A DNA stretch of 31,669 nucleotides from MESE01 sp036675035 (GCA_036675035.1 JAKFFO010000039.1:1-31669), one strand, 5' to 3'. Positions 16,715 through 25,821 are shown, counted from the first letter of the stretch. The notes: generated from the sequence alone by a model not told the origin. Numbers and translations are program-made.

Positions 16715-19700
16715 ATGGAACAGATTATCGACGCCCCCATTTCCGTTATCGAGAGCACGCTTGACATGCGGCTTTTGCTAGCAACGCTGACCGCTTATCG
16801 GAACGGAGATTTTTCCGCGCGGATGCCGGTGGACTGGACCGGGTTGCCTGGCAAGGTGGCCGATATGGTCAACGAAATCATCGATATGTCCAGTGCCACG
16901 GTTAACGAGTTTGAGCGGATGGAAAAACTGGTCGGCAAACAGGGCAAGGTCGGTGAACGAATCGAATTGCCCATGATGCGCGGCGCCTGGGAAAGACTGG
17001 TGGACTCCAGCAATACGCTGGCAAACGACCTGATCACTCCGATGAATGAAATGATCCGCGTCATCGGGTCGGTGGCCGAAGGCGATCTCGCGCAGCAGGT
17101 GCCGATGGAGATTGATGGACTGAAGCTGAAAGGCCAGTTTCTCAAATCCGCGCAGATCGTCAATACCATGGTTGCCCGGCTCGGCTCATTTACCTCGGAA
17201 GTTACCCGCGTCGCACGCGAAGTCGGTACTGAGGGGATTCTCGGCGGCCAGGCAAATGTCAAGGGCGTATCCGGCACATGGAAGGACTTGACCGATTCGG
17301 TCAACGGCATGGCAGCGAATCTGACCAGCCAGGTGCGTAATATTGCGGACGTGACCACGGCGGTGGCAAACGGTGATTTGTCGCGCAAGATTACAGCGGA
17401 AGCCAAGGGCGAGATCCTGCAGCTGAAAGAAACCATCAACACCATGGTGGATCAGCTGTCGACGTTCGGCGCCGAAGTAACGCGCGTGGCGCGCGAGGTC
17501 GGCACCGACGGAAAACTGGGCGGACAGGCCGAGGTTACCGGTGTCGGCGGCACCTGGAAGGATCTGACCGACTCGGTCAACAGCATGGCGGCCAACCTGA
17601 CCAACCAGGTACGTAACATCGCCGATGTGACGACCGCGGTGGCGAAAGGCGATCTGAGCCGAAAGATTACCGTCGAAGCCAAGGGCGAGATCATGGAGCT
17701 GAAGAACACCATCAATACGATGGTGGACCAGCTCTCGACGTTCGGTGCCGAAGTGACGCGCGTGGCGCGCGAAGTGGGTACCGAAGGAAAGCTCGGCGGA
17801 CAGGGCCAGGTGCCCGGTGTCGCAGGTACATGGAAGGACCTGACCGATTCGGTCAACATGATGGCATCGAACCTGACCAACCAGGTGCGTAACATTGCGC
17901 AGGTGACCACCGCCGTTGCGAACGGCGACCTGGGCAAGAAAGTCACCGTGGACGTCAAGGGCGAGATTCTCGAACTGAAAAGTACCGTGAACATCATGGT
18001 CGACCAGTTGAACAGCTTCGCTGCCGAGGTGACGCGTGTGGCGCGTGAAGTCGGTACCGAAGGAAAACTGGGCGGGCAGGCAGAAGTGCGCGGCGTGTCG
18101 GGCACCTGGAAAGACCTGACCGATAACGTGAACTTCATGGCGGCCAACCTGACCAACCAGGTGCGCGGCATCGCCAAAGTGGTGACGGCGGTCGCGAACG
18201 GCGACATGAAGAAGAAGCTGACGGTTGAAGCCAAGGGCGAGATCGCTGAGCTGGCCGATACGATCAACAACATGACCGACACGCTGGCGCTGTTTTCCGA
18301 CCAGGTCAGCTCGGTTGCACGCGAGGTCGGCGTCGAAGGCAAGCTGGGCGGCCAGGCCAATGTGCCAGGTGCGGCCGGCACCTGGAAAGACCTGACCAAT
18401 AACGTGAACGGCCTCGCCGCGAATCTGACCAACCAGGTGCGCGCGATCGCCGACGTGGCGACCGCCGTGACCAAGGGCGACCTGACGCGAAACGTGCAGG
18501 TCGAAGCCAAGGGCGAAGTGGCTGACCTGAAAGACAACGTCAACGAAATGATTCGCAATCTGCGCGAAACCACGCGCCAGAACGCGGAACAGGATTGGCT
18601 CAAAACCAATCTGGCAAAATTTACCCGTCTGTTGCAGGGCCAGCGCGATCTCGCCGCCGTTTCCAAAATGGTCCTGTCCGAACTCGCACCGCTGATCAAC
18701 GCGCAACAAGGCGTGTTTTACATGATGGACGAAAGCCAGCCGGATGATCCGAAGCTGCGCCTGCTGTCTGCATATGCGTACAAGAAGAGCAGGAACGCTG
18801 CCGTCGAATGGCGTCTCGGTGAAGGCCTGATCGGGCAATGCGCATATGAAAAGAAGCGCATTCTGCTCACGCAGGTCCCCGGCGAATATGCTTCGATTAC
18901 GTCCGGCCTCGGTGCCGCTTCCCCGCTCAACATCATCGTACTGCCGATCCTGTTCGAAGACCGGGTGAAAGCGGTGGTCGAAATGGCTTCGTTTACCTTG
19001 TATAGCGCTATTCATCAGACATTCCTGGATCAACTGGGCGAATCGATCGGGATCGTGCTCAACACCATCGAGGCCAACATGCGTACCGAGGAATTGCTGA
19101 AGCAATCTCAATCGCTGGCCCAGGAATTGCAGATGCAGCAGGAGGAACTGCGCCAGACCAACGAGGAGCTGGAGCACAAGGCCGGTCTGCTCGAAGAACA
19201 GAAAGCCGAAGTCGAACGCAAGAATCGCGAAGTGGAAATCACCAAGTTGTCGCTTGAGGAAAAAGCGGAACAGCTGACGTTGACCTCGAAGTACAAGTCG
19301 GAATTCCTGTCCAGCATGTCGCACGAGTTGAGAACGCCGTTGAACAGCCTGCTGATTCTCGCGCAGCAATTGAGCGAAAACATCGACAGCAATCTGACGC
19401 CGAAACAGGTGGAATATGCCAGGACGATTCAGGGATCGGGCAAGGATCTGCTAGGGCTGATCAACGAAATTCTCGACCTTTCCAAGATTGAATCGGGGAC
19501 GGTTGCACTCGATTTCCACGAAGTCGCATTTGCCGAGCTTCAGGACCAGATCGAACGCACGTTCCGGCCGGTGGCGGATAGCCATCATCTCAGCTTTGCG
19601 ATTCAGCCGTCCGCAAATCTTCCGGTATCGACCTGGACCGATGAGAAACGCCTGCTGCAGGTGCTCAAGAACCTGCTGTCGAATGCATTCAAGTTCACCG

Positions 19701-21316
19701 AACGCGGCGGCGTCAAGGTGGAAATCGCGCTGACCGAATCTGGCTGGAGCGTAGATCATGCCGAGTTGAACAAGGCGGAAAAAGTCGTCTCATTCATAGT
19801 CTCCGACACCGGAATCGGAATATCGGCAGACAAGCACAAGTTGATCTTTGAAGCGTTCCAGCAAGCGGATACCGGCACATCGCGCAAATACGGCGGAACC
19901 GGGCTGGGCCTGTCGATCAGCCGCGAGCTGGCACGCCTGCTCGGGGGCGAGCTGCGGCTGGTCTCCAGCAAAGTCAACAAGGGAAGCACATTTGCACTGT
20001 TCGTACCGTTCCGATCAATGGAAGCCAGCACCATCCCGGTCGAAAAAACAGACGACGAATCGGGCCGCCAGCGCGCGCTTCAGGTCCAGACCTCACCTCA
20101 TCCGGTACAGATTCAGGATGACAGGGAAACTATCGGTCCTTCCGATCAAGTGCTGCTCATGATCGAGAATGACGCTCGATTCGCCAGCATCTTGCTGGCA
20201 GCCGCGCGCGAGAAGAAATTCACCGGAATCGTCACAACCCGCGGTATCGATGCGCTCGAACTGGTTGAGCGCTTCAAGCCGGTCGCAATTACGCTCGATC
20301 TGCATCTGCCGGATATCGACGGCTGGTCAGTGCTGGAGCGTCTCAAGCGCAACCCGTTGACCCGTCATATTCCGGTGCAGATCGTATCGGCCGAAGACGA
20401 CCGTGCACGCGGATTCCGTTACGGCGCATTCGAATACCTGGTCAAACCGGTCACGGCAGGCGAAATCCAGAATGCATTGATCGGCATGGTCAAGTTTTCG
20501 CGGCGCGCGGTCAAGGATTTGCTGCTAGTCCAGGGGGATGCGACACGCAAGGACACGATCATGGAATTGATCGATGGTCCCGACGTTCGTATCAAGACAG
20601 TCGCGACCGCAAAGGAAACTTTCGCGGCACTCAGGAAAAAGCGCTACGACTGCGTCGTGCTTGATCTTGATTTGCCTGACATGTCGCCCGTTGAAATTGC
20701 CGGCACCATACAAGAAGACGAATTGATGCAAAACACGCCGATCGTACTCTACGGGCTTGATGATTTTCCTAAAGAAGAACAGGATGCCCTCAGGGATATG
20801 CTGAGCAAATGCGCCGTCAAGGAAGCGCATTCATTTGAGCGCCTGCTGGATGAAACCACGCTCTTCCTCCATCGAGAAATTGCCAGGCTGCCAGCCAGTC
20901 AGCGCAAAAAGCTGGAAAGCCTTTACCAGGGTTCGGCTGGCCTCAAAGGGAAGAAAGTCCTGGTCGTCGACGATGATGTGCGTAATATTTTCGCGCTTAC
21001 CAGCGTACTGGAACGCAACAAGATGCAGGTTGTCTCGGCAGAAGACGGCAAGAATGCAATCGAACTCCTGCTGCAGAATCCCGATACCGACATCGTGCTG
21101 ATGGATATCATGATGCCGGAAATGGATGGATTCGAAACCATGCGCCGGATACGCAAGCTTAAACAATTCGCGGACTTGCCAATGATTGCGCTGACTGCCA
21201 AGGCCATGAAAGGCGATCGTGAAAAGTGCATTCAAGCCGGTGCTTCGGACTATGTCAGCAAGCCGGTAGATACCGATCAGCTTTTGTCCCTGATGCGAGC
21301 CTGGCTGTTCCGTTGA
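16715..21316 (+). CDS. Soluble hybrid histidine kinase with HAMP repeat array
   Basis: A 1533-residue hybrid kinase. I chose ATG at 16715 because AAGGA stands 10 nt upstream. An in-frame TTG at 16682 lacks a ribosome site. Residues 1-161 hold diverged HAMP-like units, and 162-621 are five tandem 92-residue HAMP-type repeats. A GAF domain follows (about 630-790), then a coiled coil (about 791-863), HisKA with His870 in SHELRTPLN, and the ATPase domain (NLLSNAFKF about 986, DTGIG about 1031, GTGLGLSIS). Three receivers end the protein, with phosphoacceptors D1195, D1317 and D1464. No membrane helix or signal peptide is visible, so it should be cytoplasmic. The HAMP array resembles fungal group III (Nik1/Os-1-type) osmosensing kinases. 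The input signal is unknown. The next gene is another kinase. Confidence 0.93.
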   Translation: MEQIIDAPISVIESTLDMRLLLATLTAYRNGDFSARMPVDWTGLPGKVADMVNEIIDMSSATVNEFERMEKLVGKQGKVGERIELPMMRGAWERLVDSSNTLANDLITPMNEMIRVIGSVAEGDLAQQVPMEIDGLKLKGQFLKSAQIVNTMVARLGSFTSEVTRVAREVGTEGILGGQANVKGVSGTWKDLTDSVNGMAANLTSQVRNIADVTTAVANGDLSRKITAEAKGEILQLKETINTMVDQLSTFGAEVTRVAREVGTDGKLGGQAEVTGVGGTWKDLTDSVNSMAANLTNQVRNIADVTTAVAKGDLSRKITVEAKGEIMELKNTINTMVDQLSTFGAEVTRVAREVGTEGKLGGQGQVPGVAGTWKDLTDSVNMMASNLTNQVRNIAQVTTAVANGDLGKKVTVDVKGEILELKSTVNIMVDQLNSFAAEVTRVAREVGTEGKLGGQAEVRGVSGTWKDLTDNVNFMAANLTNQVRGIAKVVTAVANGDMKKKLTVEAKGEIAELADTINNMTDTLALFSDQVSSVAREVGVEGKLGGQANVPGAAGTWKDLTNNVNGLAANLTNQVRAIADVATAVTKGDLTRNVQVEAKGEVADLKDNVNEMIRNLRETTRQNAEQDWLKTNLAKFTRLLQGQRDLAAVSKMVLSELAPLINAQQGVFYMMDESQPDDPKLRLLSAYAYKKSRNAAVEWRLGEGLIGQCAYEKKRILLTQVPGEYASITSGLGAASPLNIIVLPILFEDRVKAVVEMASFTLYSAIHQTFLDQLGESIGIVLNTIEANMRTEELLKQSQSLAQELQMQQEELRQTNEELEHKAGLLEEQKAEVERKNREVEITKLSLEEKAEQLTLTSKYKSEFLSSMSHELRTPLNSLLILAQQLSENIDSNLTPKQVEYARTIQGSGKDLLGLINEILDLSKIESGTVALDFHEVAFAELQDQIERTFRPVADSHHLSFAIQPSANLPVSTWTDEKRLLQVLKNLLSNAFKFTERGGVKVEIALTESGWSVDHAELNKAEKVVSFIVSDTGIGISADKHKLIFEAFQQADTGTSRKYGGTGLGLSISRELARLLGGELRLVSSKVNKGSTFALFVPFRSMEASTIPVEKTDDESGRQRALQVQTSPHPVQIQDDRETIGPSDQVLLMIENDARFASILLAAAREKKFTGIVTTRGIDALELVERFKPVAITLDLHLPDIDGWSVLERLKRNPLTRHIPVQIVSAEDDRARGFRYGAFEYLVKPVTAGEIQNALIGMVKFSRRAVKDLLLVQGDATRKDTIMELIDGPDVRIKTVATAKETFAALRKKRYDCVVLDLDLPDMSPVEIAGTIQEDELMQNTPIVLYGLDDFPKEEQDALRDMLSKCAVKEAHSFERLLDETTLFLHREIARLPASQRKKLESLYQGSAGLKGKKVLVVDDDVRNIFALTSVLERNKMQVVSAEDGKNAIELLLQNPDTDIVLMDIMMPEMDGFETMRRIRKLKQFADLPMIALTAKAMKGDREKCIQAGASDYVSKPVDTDQLLSLMRAWLFR
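17198..18577 (+). repeat. Five tandem 276-bp repeats inside the kinase gene
   Basis: The units start at 17198, 17474, 17750, 18026 and 18302, each exactly 276 bp (92 codons). Each encodes the pattern EVTRVAREVG-(T/V)-(E/D)-G, LGGQ, GTWKDLT and NLTxQVR. Units 1-4 are very alike in DNA, and unit 5 is more diverged. Exact in-frame spacing means unit gain or loss would keep the frame. Confidence 0.95.
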
Positions 21317-21467
21317 CCGTCGCGGCTGGCCAGCGCCGCCGGGCTGGCAAATTGCAAGATGCATGGGTACTGAAAATGACGAAAAAAGGAACAGAAGTGA
21401 AAAAACTCAATCTGCCGACGTTACCGGTGCCGCATTACGGAGTGCCGGTATGGCGCGGAGCTTGCCC

Positions 21468-22619
21468 ATGAATGCGCAGCAGGATTTCCCGGCATTGAAG
21501 CTGGGCGCTCTTGTCCGGGAGCCCACGTCGCCGGACGGCATTCCGGCATCGGTCCTGATCGTGGATGACAACCCGGCCAAGCTTACGGCGGTAGTGTCGG
21601 TTGTTTCCGGGATGGGCCTGGATGTCACGACGGCCAGTTCCGGTCGGGAAGCATTGCGCCTTTTGCTCAAACAGGATTTCGCATTGATCCTGCTCGACGT
21701 GAAGATGCCGCAGATGGATGGTTTCGAAACGGCGACATTGATCCATGGACGTCCCCGATCCGCGCATACTCCGATCATTTTCATCACCGCTGAAGCCGGC
21801 TCGGACTCGGACCGGTTCCATGGCTATACGCTGGGCGCGGTAGATTACATATACTCGCCCATTGTGCCCGAGGTGCTGTGCGCCAAGGTTCGGGTATTCG
21901 TCGACCTGTTCTATCTGCAGCGCAGACTTCTGCTCCAGGCGGACGAATTGCGGCAATCGAAAATGATGCTGCGCGAACTGGCGTCGCATCAGGAGTTGAT
22001 CAAGGAAGAAGAACGGAAACGCATCGCTCGGGAAATTCACGACGAACTTGGCCAGAATCTTCTGGCGCTACGGATTGACGCGTCGATGCTGCATGCGCGA
22101 ACCGGCGACTTGCATCCGAGGTTGCACCAGAAAGCGTCGTATGCACTGAATCAGATCGATGCGACCATCAAGAGTGTGCGCGGGATCATCAATGATTTGC
22201 GCCCTCCCGTGCTGGACCTTGGATTGCAGGCGGCGATCGAATGGCAGATAGAGGAATTTCGCCGACGTAGCGGAATTGCATGCGACATCGTCGTCAGAGA
22301 CGAAAATTTCGATCGCGATCTGGATGAAAAAGGTGCAACGGCCTTGTTTCGGATCTTGCAGGAATCGCTTACAAACATCATACGGCATGCACATGCTACG
22401 CAGGTCCAGGTCGACCTGAAACGCGACAATGGCTGGCTGTACATGAAGATCGCCGATAACGGCGTAGGCATGCAGCATGACAACCGCAAGAAGGCCAATA
22501 CATTCGGCCTCGCCGGCATCAAGGAGAGAATCAGTATGCTTGGGGGTGAATTGCAGGTGGCTAGCGACGAGAAGAATGGCACTACGCTTGCAATTTCAAT
22601 TCCATTGCTCTTACCGTAA
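21468..22619 (+). CDS. Receiver-HisKA_3 sensor kinase without DNA-binding output
   Basis: A protein of about 383 residues from the ATG at 21468, which has GGAG 7 nt upstream. ATG at 21450 has an equally good site, and the frame is open back to 21363. The N-terminal receiver has VDD and phosphoacceptor D77 (LLDVKMPQMDG), but the conserved Lys before Pro is Ser130 (YIYSPIVPEVL). A NarX/UhpB-type kinase core follows, with His191 in REIHDELGQNL and an ATPase domain with NIIRHAHA, DNGVGM and FGLAGIKERI. It begins about 150 bp after the HAMP-array kinase on the same strand, so the two are probably co-transcribed. The receiver could take phosphate from, or otherwise read, the neighbour. No response regulator with a DNA-binding domain is adjacent. 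The domain calls are firm; the pathway is inference. Confidence 0.9.
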   Translation: MNAQQDFPALKLGALVREPTSPDGIPASVLIVDDNPAKLTAVVSVVSGMGLDVTTASSGREALRLLLKQDFALILLDVKMPQMDGFETATLIHGRPRSAHTPIIFITAEAGSDSDRFHGYTLGAVDYIYSPIVPEVLCAKVRVFVDLFYLQRRLLLQADELRQSKMMLRELASHQELIKEEERKRIAREIHDELGQNLLALRIDASMLHARTGDLHPRLHQKASYALNQIDATIKSVRGIINDLRPPVLDLGLQAAIEWQIEEFRRRSGIACDIVVRDENFDRDLDEKGATALFRILQESLTNIIRHAHATQVQVDLKRDNGWLYMKIADNGVGMQHDNRKKANTFGLAGIKERISMLGGELQVASDEKNGTTLAISIPLLLP

Positions 22620-22654
22620 ACGGATAATTCGATCGATCGCGGCGCAGAGAAAAG

Positions 22655-22846
22655 TTACGGCTGCCGCGTCGGATACCCCTGCGCAGTAATACGCTCCCAC
22701 ACCGCATTTTTCTGTTGCGGCGTCAGCGTGACCCAGTGGGCCACTTCTTCTGCGGTGCGCCCGCAACCTCTGCATATCGCATCAAATGTAGTCGAGCAAA
22801 CGGCAACGCAGGGAGTATCGGGACGAATGCTGTCGGCTCTAGTCAT
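22655..22846 (-). CDS. DUF1289 family small cysteine-rich protein
   Basis: A 63-residue protein of the DUF1289 family. It has the family's four cysteines (C13, C17, C25, C28) in the pattern PCxxVC followed by CxGCGRT, then the conserved EVAHWVTLTPQQKNAVWERI helix. The cysteines suggest a metal or Fe-S site, but no function is established. The gene is convergent with the upstream receiver-kinase gene, and their stops are 35 bp apart. The ribosome site before the ATG at 22846 is not obvious. Confidence 0.88.
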   Translation of the reverse strand: MTRADSIRPDTPCVAVCSTTFDAICRGCGRTAEEVAHWVTLTPQQKNAVWERITAQGYPTRQP

Positions 22847-22951
22847 GGAAGGAATCCGGAACGCACATGGTGGTCATTATCACTTTCAGGAAATCGGCGC
22901 GGCACTGTCGTAACCGACCGGAATAGTCGCCCAAAAATACATGTCGGCAAT

Positions 22952-24628
22952 CTAACGCGCGTCTGCAACTGTCCCCAGCTTTTTGCATGCGCCGCTATAG
23001 TTCAACGAACAAAGCACTGCATAGTCGGCCCGTGCCGCCTGCCCATTGCCAAGCGCTTCGTAAGTCAGCGCACGGCCGAGATGCGGCCGCACGAATTTCG
23101 GATTGATTTCAAGCGCCTTGTTGAAATCCGCGAGCGCCAGCTCATATTTTTTTTGCGCAAGATAAGTGGCTGCCCGGTCGTTGTATACCAAAATCTGCTT
23201 GGGATTGAGCGAAAGTGCCTTGGTAAAATCATCGACTGCCAAGTCGAAATATCCGAGCCTGAACAGATCCAGGCCCCTGTTATGGTAAACCCGCTCTACA
23301 CCCGGACGATTTTCCTTGCCCTTGATCAGACGCGCTGCATCGTTCCATAACAAAAATGGCGACGAGAATGTATTGAGCCGATCCCAGGTTGCGGAAATCA
23401 TGACCAAAACGAGCAGCGCCAATATCGTCGCGGTACGTTTTGCCGGCACCTCATGAAACAGGAACGCCAATGCCGCGAGCGCTCCCGGCATCCAGAGATA
23501 GCTGCGATACAGTACGAAGGTTTCCTGGATCCTGACTGTCGACAACTCGGTGGCGAACATCAGCCATGGGCACAACATCGCGAAACCCAGCAACCCTTTT
23601 CTGCCTCGCTGCAATAGCAACCGTATGGCGACGACTGGATAAATAATAAAAGCAATGAGTCCGGCCAGGTGCGGCCAGGACAAGAACCGGGTGGCAAACG
23701 GCTCGAACATATCCACCGACATCCACGCTGGAATCGGAAAAATCCAGACCAGAAGATATTTAAAGAAAAGAAACGATTGCGTCAGGATCGACAGCGGATA
23801 GGCAAGCCCGGGATCAAAACCAGGGTAAAGGCGCGCGAGCATGGACAACATATCCATTCCTCTCGGTTCATATGCCTCGCCCAGCAAATTGCCGCTTTTG
23901 ACCTGATAAACCACATACAAGCCAATCAATCCATACAGTACGAAGGTCGGCCAGACCTGGCGCAACAATTGGCGTGTTGCGGGCCTCGTCAGCAGAAGCA
24001 GTGCGAGAGAGACCGCCGGAGCCATCAATGCATGCTCTTTCGCATACACCGCGAACAGGTAGGCGATAGCGGATCCCAATAGATGCCATTGACTATTTTT
24101 GACAGTGCCTTGTAGAAACAGATACCACATCAGCAGCGTAAACAGCGTCGCCATCAGAATCGTGCGCTGGATCAGATACGCTGCGCCGTACACGGCTGCG
24201 GGATGCAGCGCAAATATCAATGCCGCGAAAAATGCCAGCCAAAGAAACGACAACGAGCCTGTCCCCGAACCATCTTCCATCGCTCGTTGATTCCTGCCGC
24301 AGGCAGTATCAAACAACTTGAGCAGGAACAGGAACAAGACAACCGATACAAGAATATGCAGTAAGAGGTTCCCAAGGCGAAACCAGATCATTTCCTCGCC
24401 GATGAAGACCCGTGTCCATTCGAACGACGCATACGGCAACCATCGAAATTCAAGCCTGAAAAAAGCATCGAGATAGCGGGAACCAATATTCGCGCCGAAA
24501 AAATTGTTATCGTCGAAGACAATTGGGTTCCAGAGGAATTGTCCATAAATGCCCGAAACGATCAACGCAAGGATGGCGGCCAGATGTATCGGCCGCATTG
24601 GCCCGAGGCGGGAAAAAATCGATGTCAT
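22952..24628 (-). CDS. Multi-pass membrane protein with C-terminal TPR repeats
   Basis: About 558 residues from the ATG at 24628. An in-frame extension to 24787 adds a basic, non-membrane stretch that looks non-coding. About ten hydrophobic segments fill the first 430 residues. An early loop contains NPIVFDDNNFF, an acidic pair after the first membrane helix, as seen in GT-C glycosyltransferases. Three TPR units follow (starting near ERVYHNRGLDLFRLGYF, then QILVYNDRAATYLAQKKY, then FVRPHLGRALTYEALGN). The layout resembles TMTC/PMT-like proteins, which transfer sugars to proteins in an extracytoplasmic compartment. The glycosyltransferase role is inference. No glycan-synthesis genes are adjacent. 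The start is uncertain because neither candidate ATG (24628 or 24598) has a clear ribosome site. Confidence 0.82.
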   Translation of the reverse strand: MTSIFSRLGPMRPIHLAAILALIVSGIYGQFLWNPIVFDDNNFFGANIGSRYLDAFFRLEFRWLPYASFEWTRVFIGEEMIWFRLGNLLLHILVSVVLFLFLLKLFDTACGRNQRAMEDGSGTGSLSFLWLAFFAALIFALHPAAVYGAAYLIQRTILMATLFTLLMWYLFLQGTVKNSQWHLLGSAIAYLFAVYAKEHALMAPAVSLALLLLTRPATRQLLRQVWPTFVLYGLIGLYVVYQVKSGNLLGEAYEPRGMDMLSMLARLYPGFDPGLAYPLSILTQSFLFFKYLLVWIFPIPAWMSVDMFEPFATRFLSWPHLAGLIAFIIYPVVAIRLLLQRGRKGLLGFAMLCPWLMFATELSTVRIQETFVLYRSYLWMPGALAALAFLFHEVPAKRTATILALLVLVMISATWDRLNTFSSPFLLWNDAARLIKGKENRPGVERVYHNRGLDLFRLGYFDLAVDDFTKALSLNPKQILVYNDRAATYLAQKKYELALADFNKALEINPKFVRPHLGRALTYEALGNGQAARADYAVLCSLNYSGACKKLGTVADAR

Positions 24629-25043
24629 TAAAAATGTAAACCGTAGGTTCTTTTTGATCGACGAATAAAGACCGTACAAATCGCATCGTACGGGTGGCCT
24701 GCCTCGGCCAACTGCCGCTGATCGGTGCATTGGTGAACCTGCCGTGCGATTGGCGGTGCGGTTGGCAGCGTATTTTCCCGTTCGCAACCTTGCAGTTATT
24801 CAAGCTTGAGTATAGACGGCCTGATGCGGAATTTGCGATGCGTCTATAAAATTTGGGCGATTGCCTGATTGATATACAACGACAGGGCGAGACGCATTGA
24901 ACGGAAAAGCCGGGCAATGCCGGCTTTCCCTGACAGTAGTAAATTTGCCATACCGGCAAAAAATGATGCGTTGGCCTAAGCCGAGGTTTGCATTCGAAGC
25001 GCCGGATATCGGGCATCCCCGTCAGAATGTTCGCTGCGTCAAA
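24629..25043. other. Gap upstream of the TPR membrane protein gene
   Basis: These 415 bp hold no convincing gene. They contain the terminator at 24903-24930 and, presumably, the promoter of the minus-strand TPR protein gene, for which I could not pick a clear pair of elements. Confidence 0.5.
24903..24930 (-). terminator. Terminator after the 65-residue gene
   Basis: An 8-bp perfect stem (AAAGCCGG at 24906-24913 with CCGGCTTT at 24920-24927) and a 6-nt loop. On the minus strand it ends in CGGCTTTT, a modest U-tract. It lies about 115 bp past the stop at 25044. Confidence 0.5.
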
Positions 25044-25241
25044 TCAGCGGTCCGCATTGATTCGGTCGACCAGGGACTGCACGCGGTCCACGGTCGATAC
25101 CAGGCCACAAATATAATTTTCCTTGATTTCGTCAGTCAATCCGTTAAAGGCGGTATAACCTTCGCCACAAATCATATGAGTCTGCGCGTGTAGTTCCCGA
25201 ACCAGTTTCCGCAGTTCTTCATAGTCATCCATATTCATCAT
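25044..25241 (-). CDS. Unknown 65-residue protein
   Basis: I do not recognise this protein. From the ATG at 25241 (GGGA 5 nt upstream) it is 65 residues and acidic. The N-terminal half is predicted helix (MDDYEELRKLVRELHAQTH) and the C-terminal half ends in another helix (STVDRVQSLVDRINAD). Two cysteines (MICGEGY and NYICGLV) are spaced about 20 residues apart. The frame is open back to 25298 with ATG at 25265, but that start lacks a ribosome site. A terminator-like hairpin follows. It lies near the XRE-like regulator on the same strand, but about 150 bp apart. Confidence 0.6.
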   Translation of the reverse strand: MMNMDDYEELRKLVRELHAQTHMICGEGYTAFNGLTDEIKENYICGLVSTVDRVQSLVDRINADR

Positions 25242-25395
25242 TTCAGTCCCGTCAAATAACTTCATTAAACGCGCGCATGACTTTCTTTTACGCGCCAAGT
25301 CGATCGCATCTTCTGATGCGGGTCAAAATTTGGAACAAGTATTTGTTCCGTTCGCGACTGAAAAAAGAGGCAATGGCCGATTTATTGCAGATAGA

Positions 25396-25821
25396 TTATT
25401 TTGCGGGTGGGTCTTCTTCGTTTCGCGCGCCGGACGCTCCGTCATTCAAACGAGTGACGAGACGGACAAAGTCAAACACCAGTTTCCGATTGTAAGGATC
25501 AAGACGCTGGATATCTGCAACCAGCTTGGAAAAGACATGGTCGACATTATCGAGCGAAACAGATTCGCTACCGATCACGTTCCCGCCGAAGCGAAGCCAT
25601 TCGGGCGGCACCATGAGCCATTCGGAAAGAACGCGGATCTTGTCCTGGGTCGGAATCGCCTCGCCCATCAGCCACTTTCGTGCCGCATGCACCGAAATTG
25701 GGTGGCCGGCAAAACGGATATTGAATTGATGCGCAAGCTCGGTAGGTCCATACGCCGAATAGCCCGCATCCTTCAACGCGTTCTGAAGTCGGTTGCTGAA
25801 ATGGGTGCTTTCAGTCGACAT
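25396..25821 (-). CDS. XRE/cI-like helix-turn-helix regulator
   Basis: A 141-residue probable DNA-binding protein. The helix-turn-helix region spans about 25-80: GPTELAHQFNIRF, then HPISVHAARKWLMGEAIPTQDKIRVLSEWL, then VPPEWLRFG, a pattern typical of phage-repressor-like XRE regulators. The C-terminal half (DHVFSKLVADIQRLDPYNRKLVFDFVRLV) is helical and may dimerise. There is no peptidase domain, so it is not a LexA/cI self-cleaving type. ATG at 25821 has a weak upstream GGAC. Its target is unknown. It lies in a patch of small unassigned genes next to tRNA-Ser, which could be remnants of an acquired element. Confidence 0.8.
   Translation of the reverse strand: MSTESTHFSNRLQNALKDAGYSAYGPTELAHQFNIRFAGHPISVHAARKWLMGEAIPTQDKIRVLSEWLMVPPEWLRFGGNVIGSESVSLDNVDHVFSKLVADIQRLDPYNRKLVFDFVRLVTRLNDGASGARNEEDPPAK

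Noticed and set aside
17198..18577. Tandem repeats considered as a CRISPR or non-coding satellite
   Set aside because: The unit is 276 bp, fully coding and in frame, with no spacer sequence; it is a protein domain repeat.
17186..19369. 727-codon open frame on the minus strand inside the HAMP-array kinase, with a 415-codon frame at 17452-18699
   Set aside because: It is the antisense shadow of the repeated HAMP coding sequence. Its composition (His, Arg and Val rich repeats) is not protein-like, and the plus-strand domains are unmistakable.
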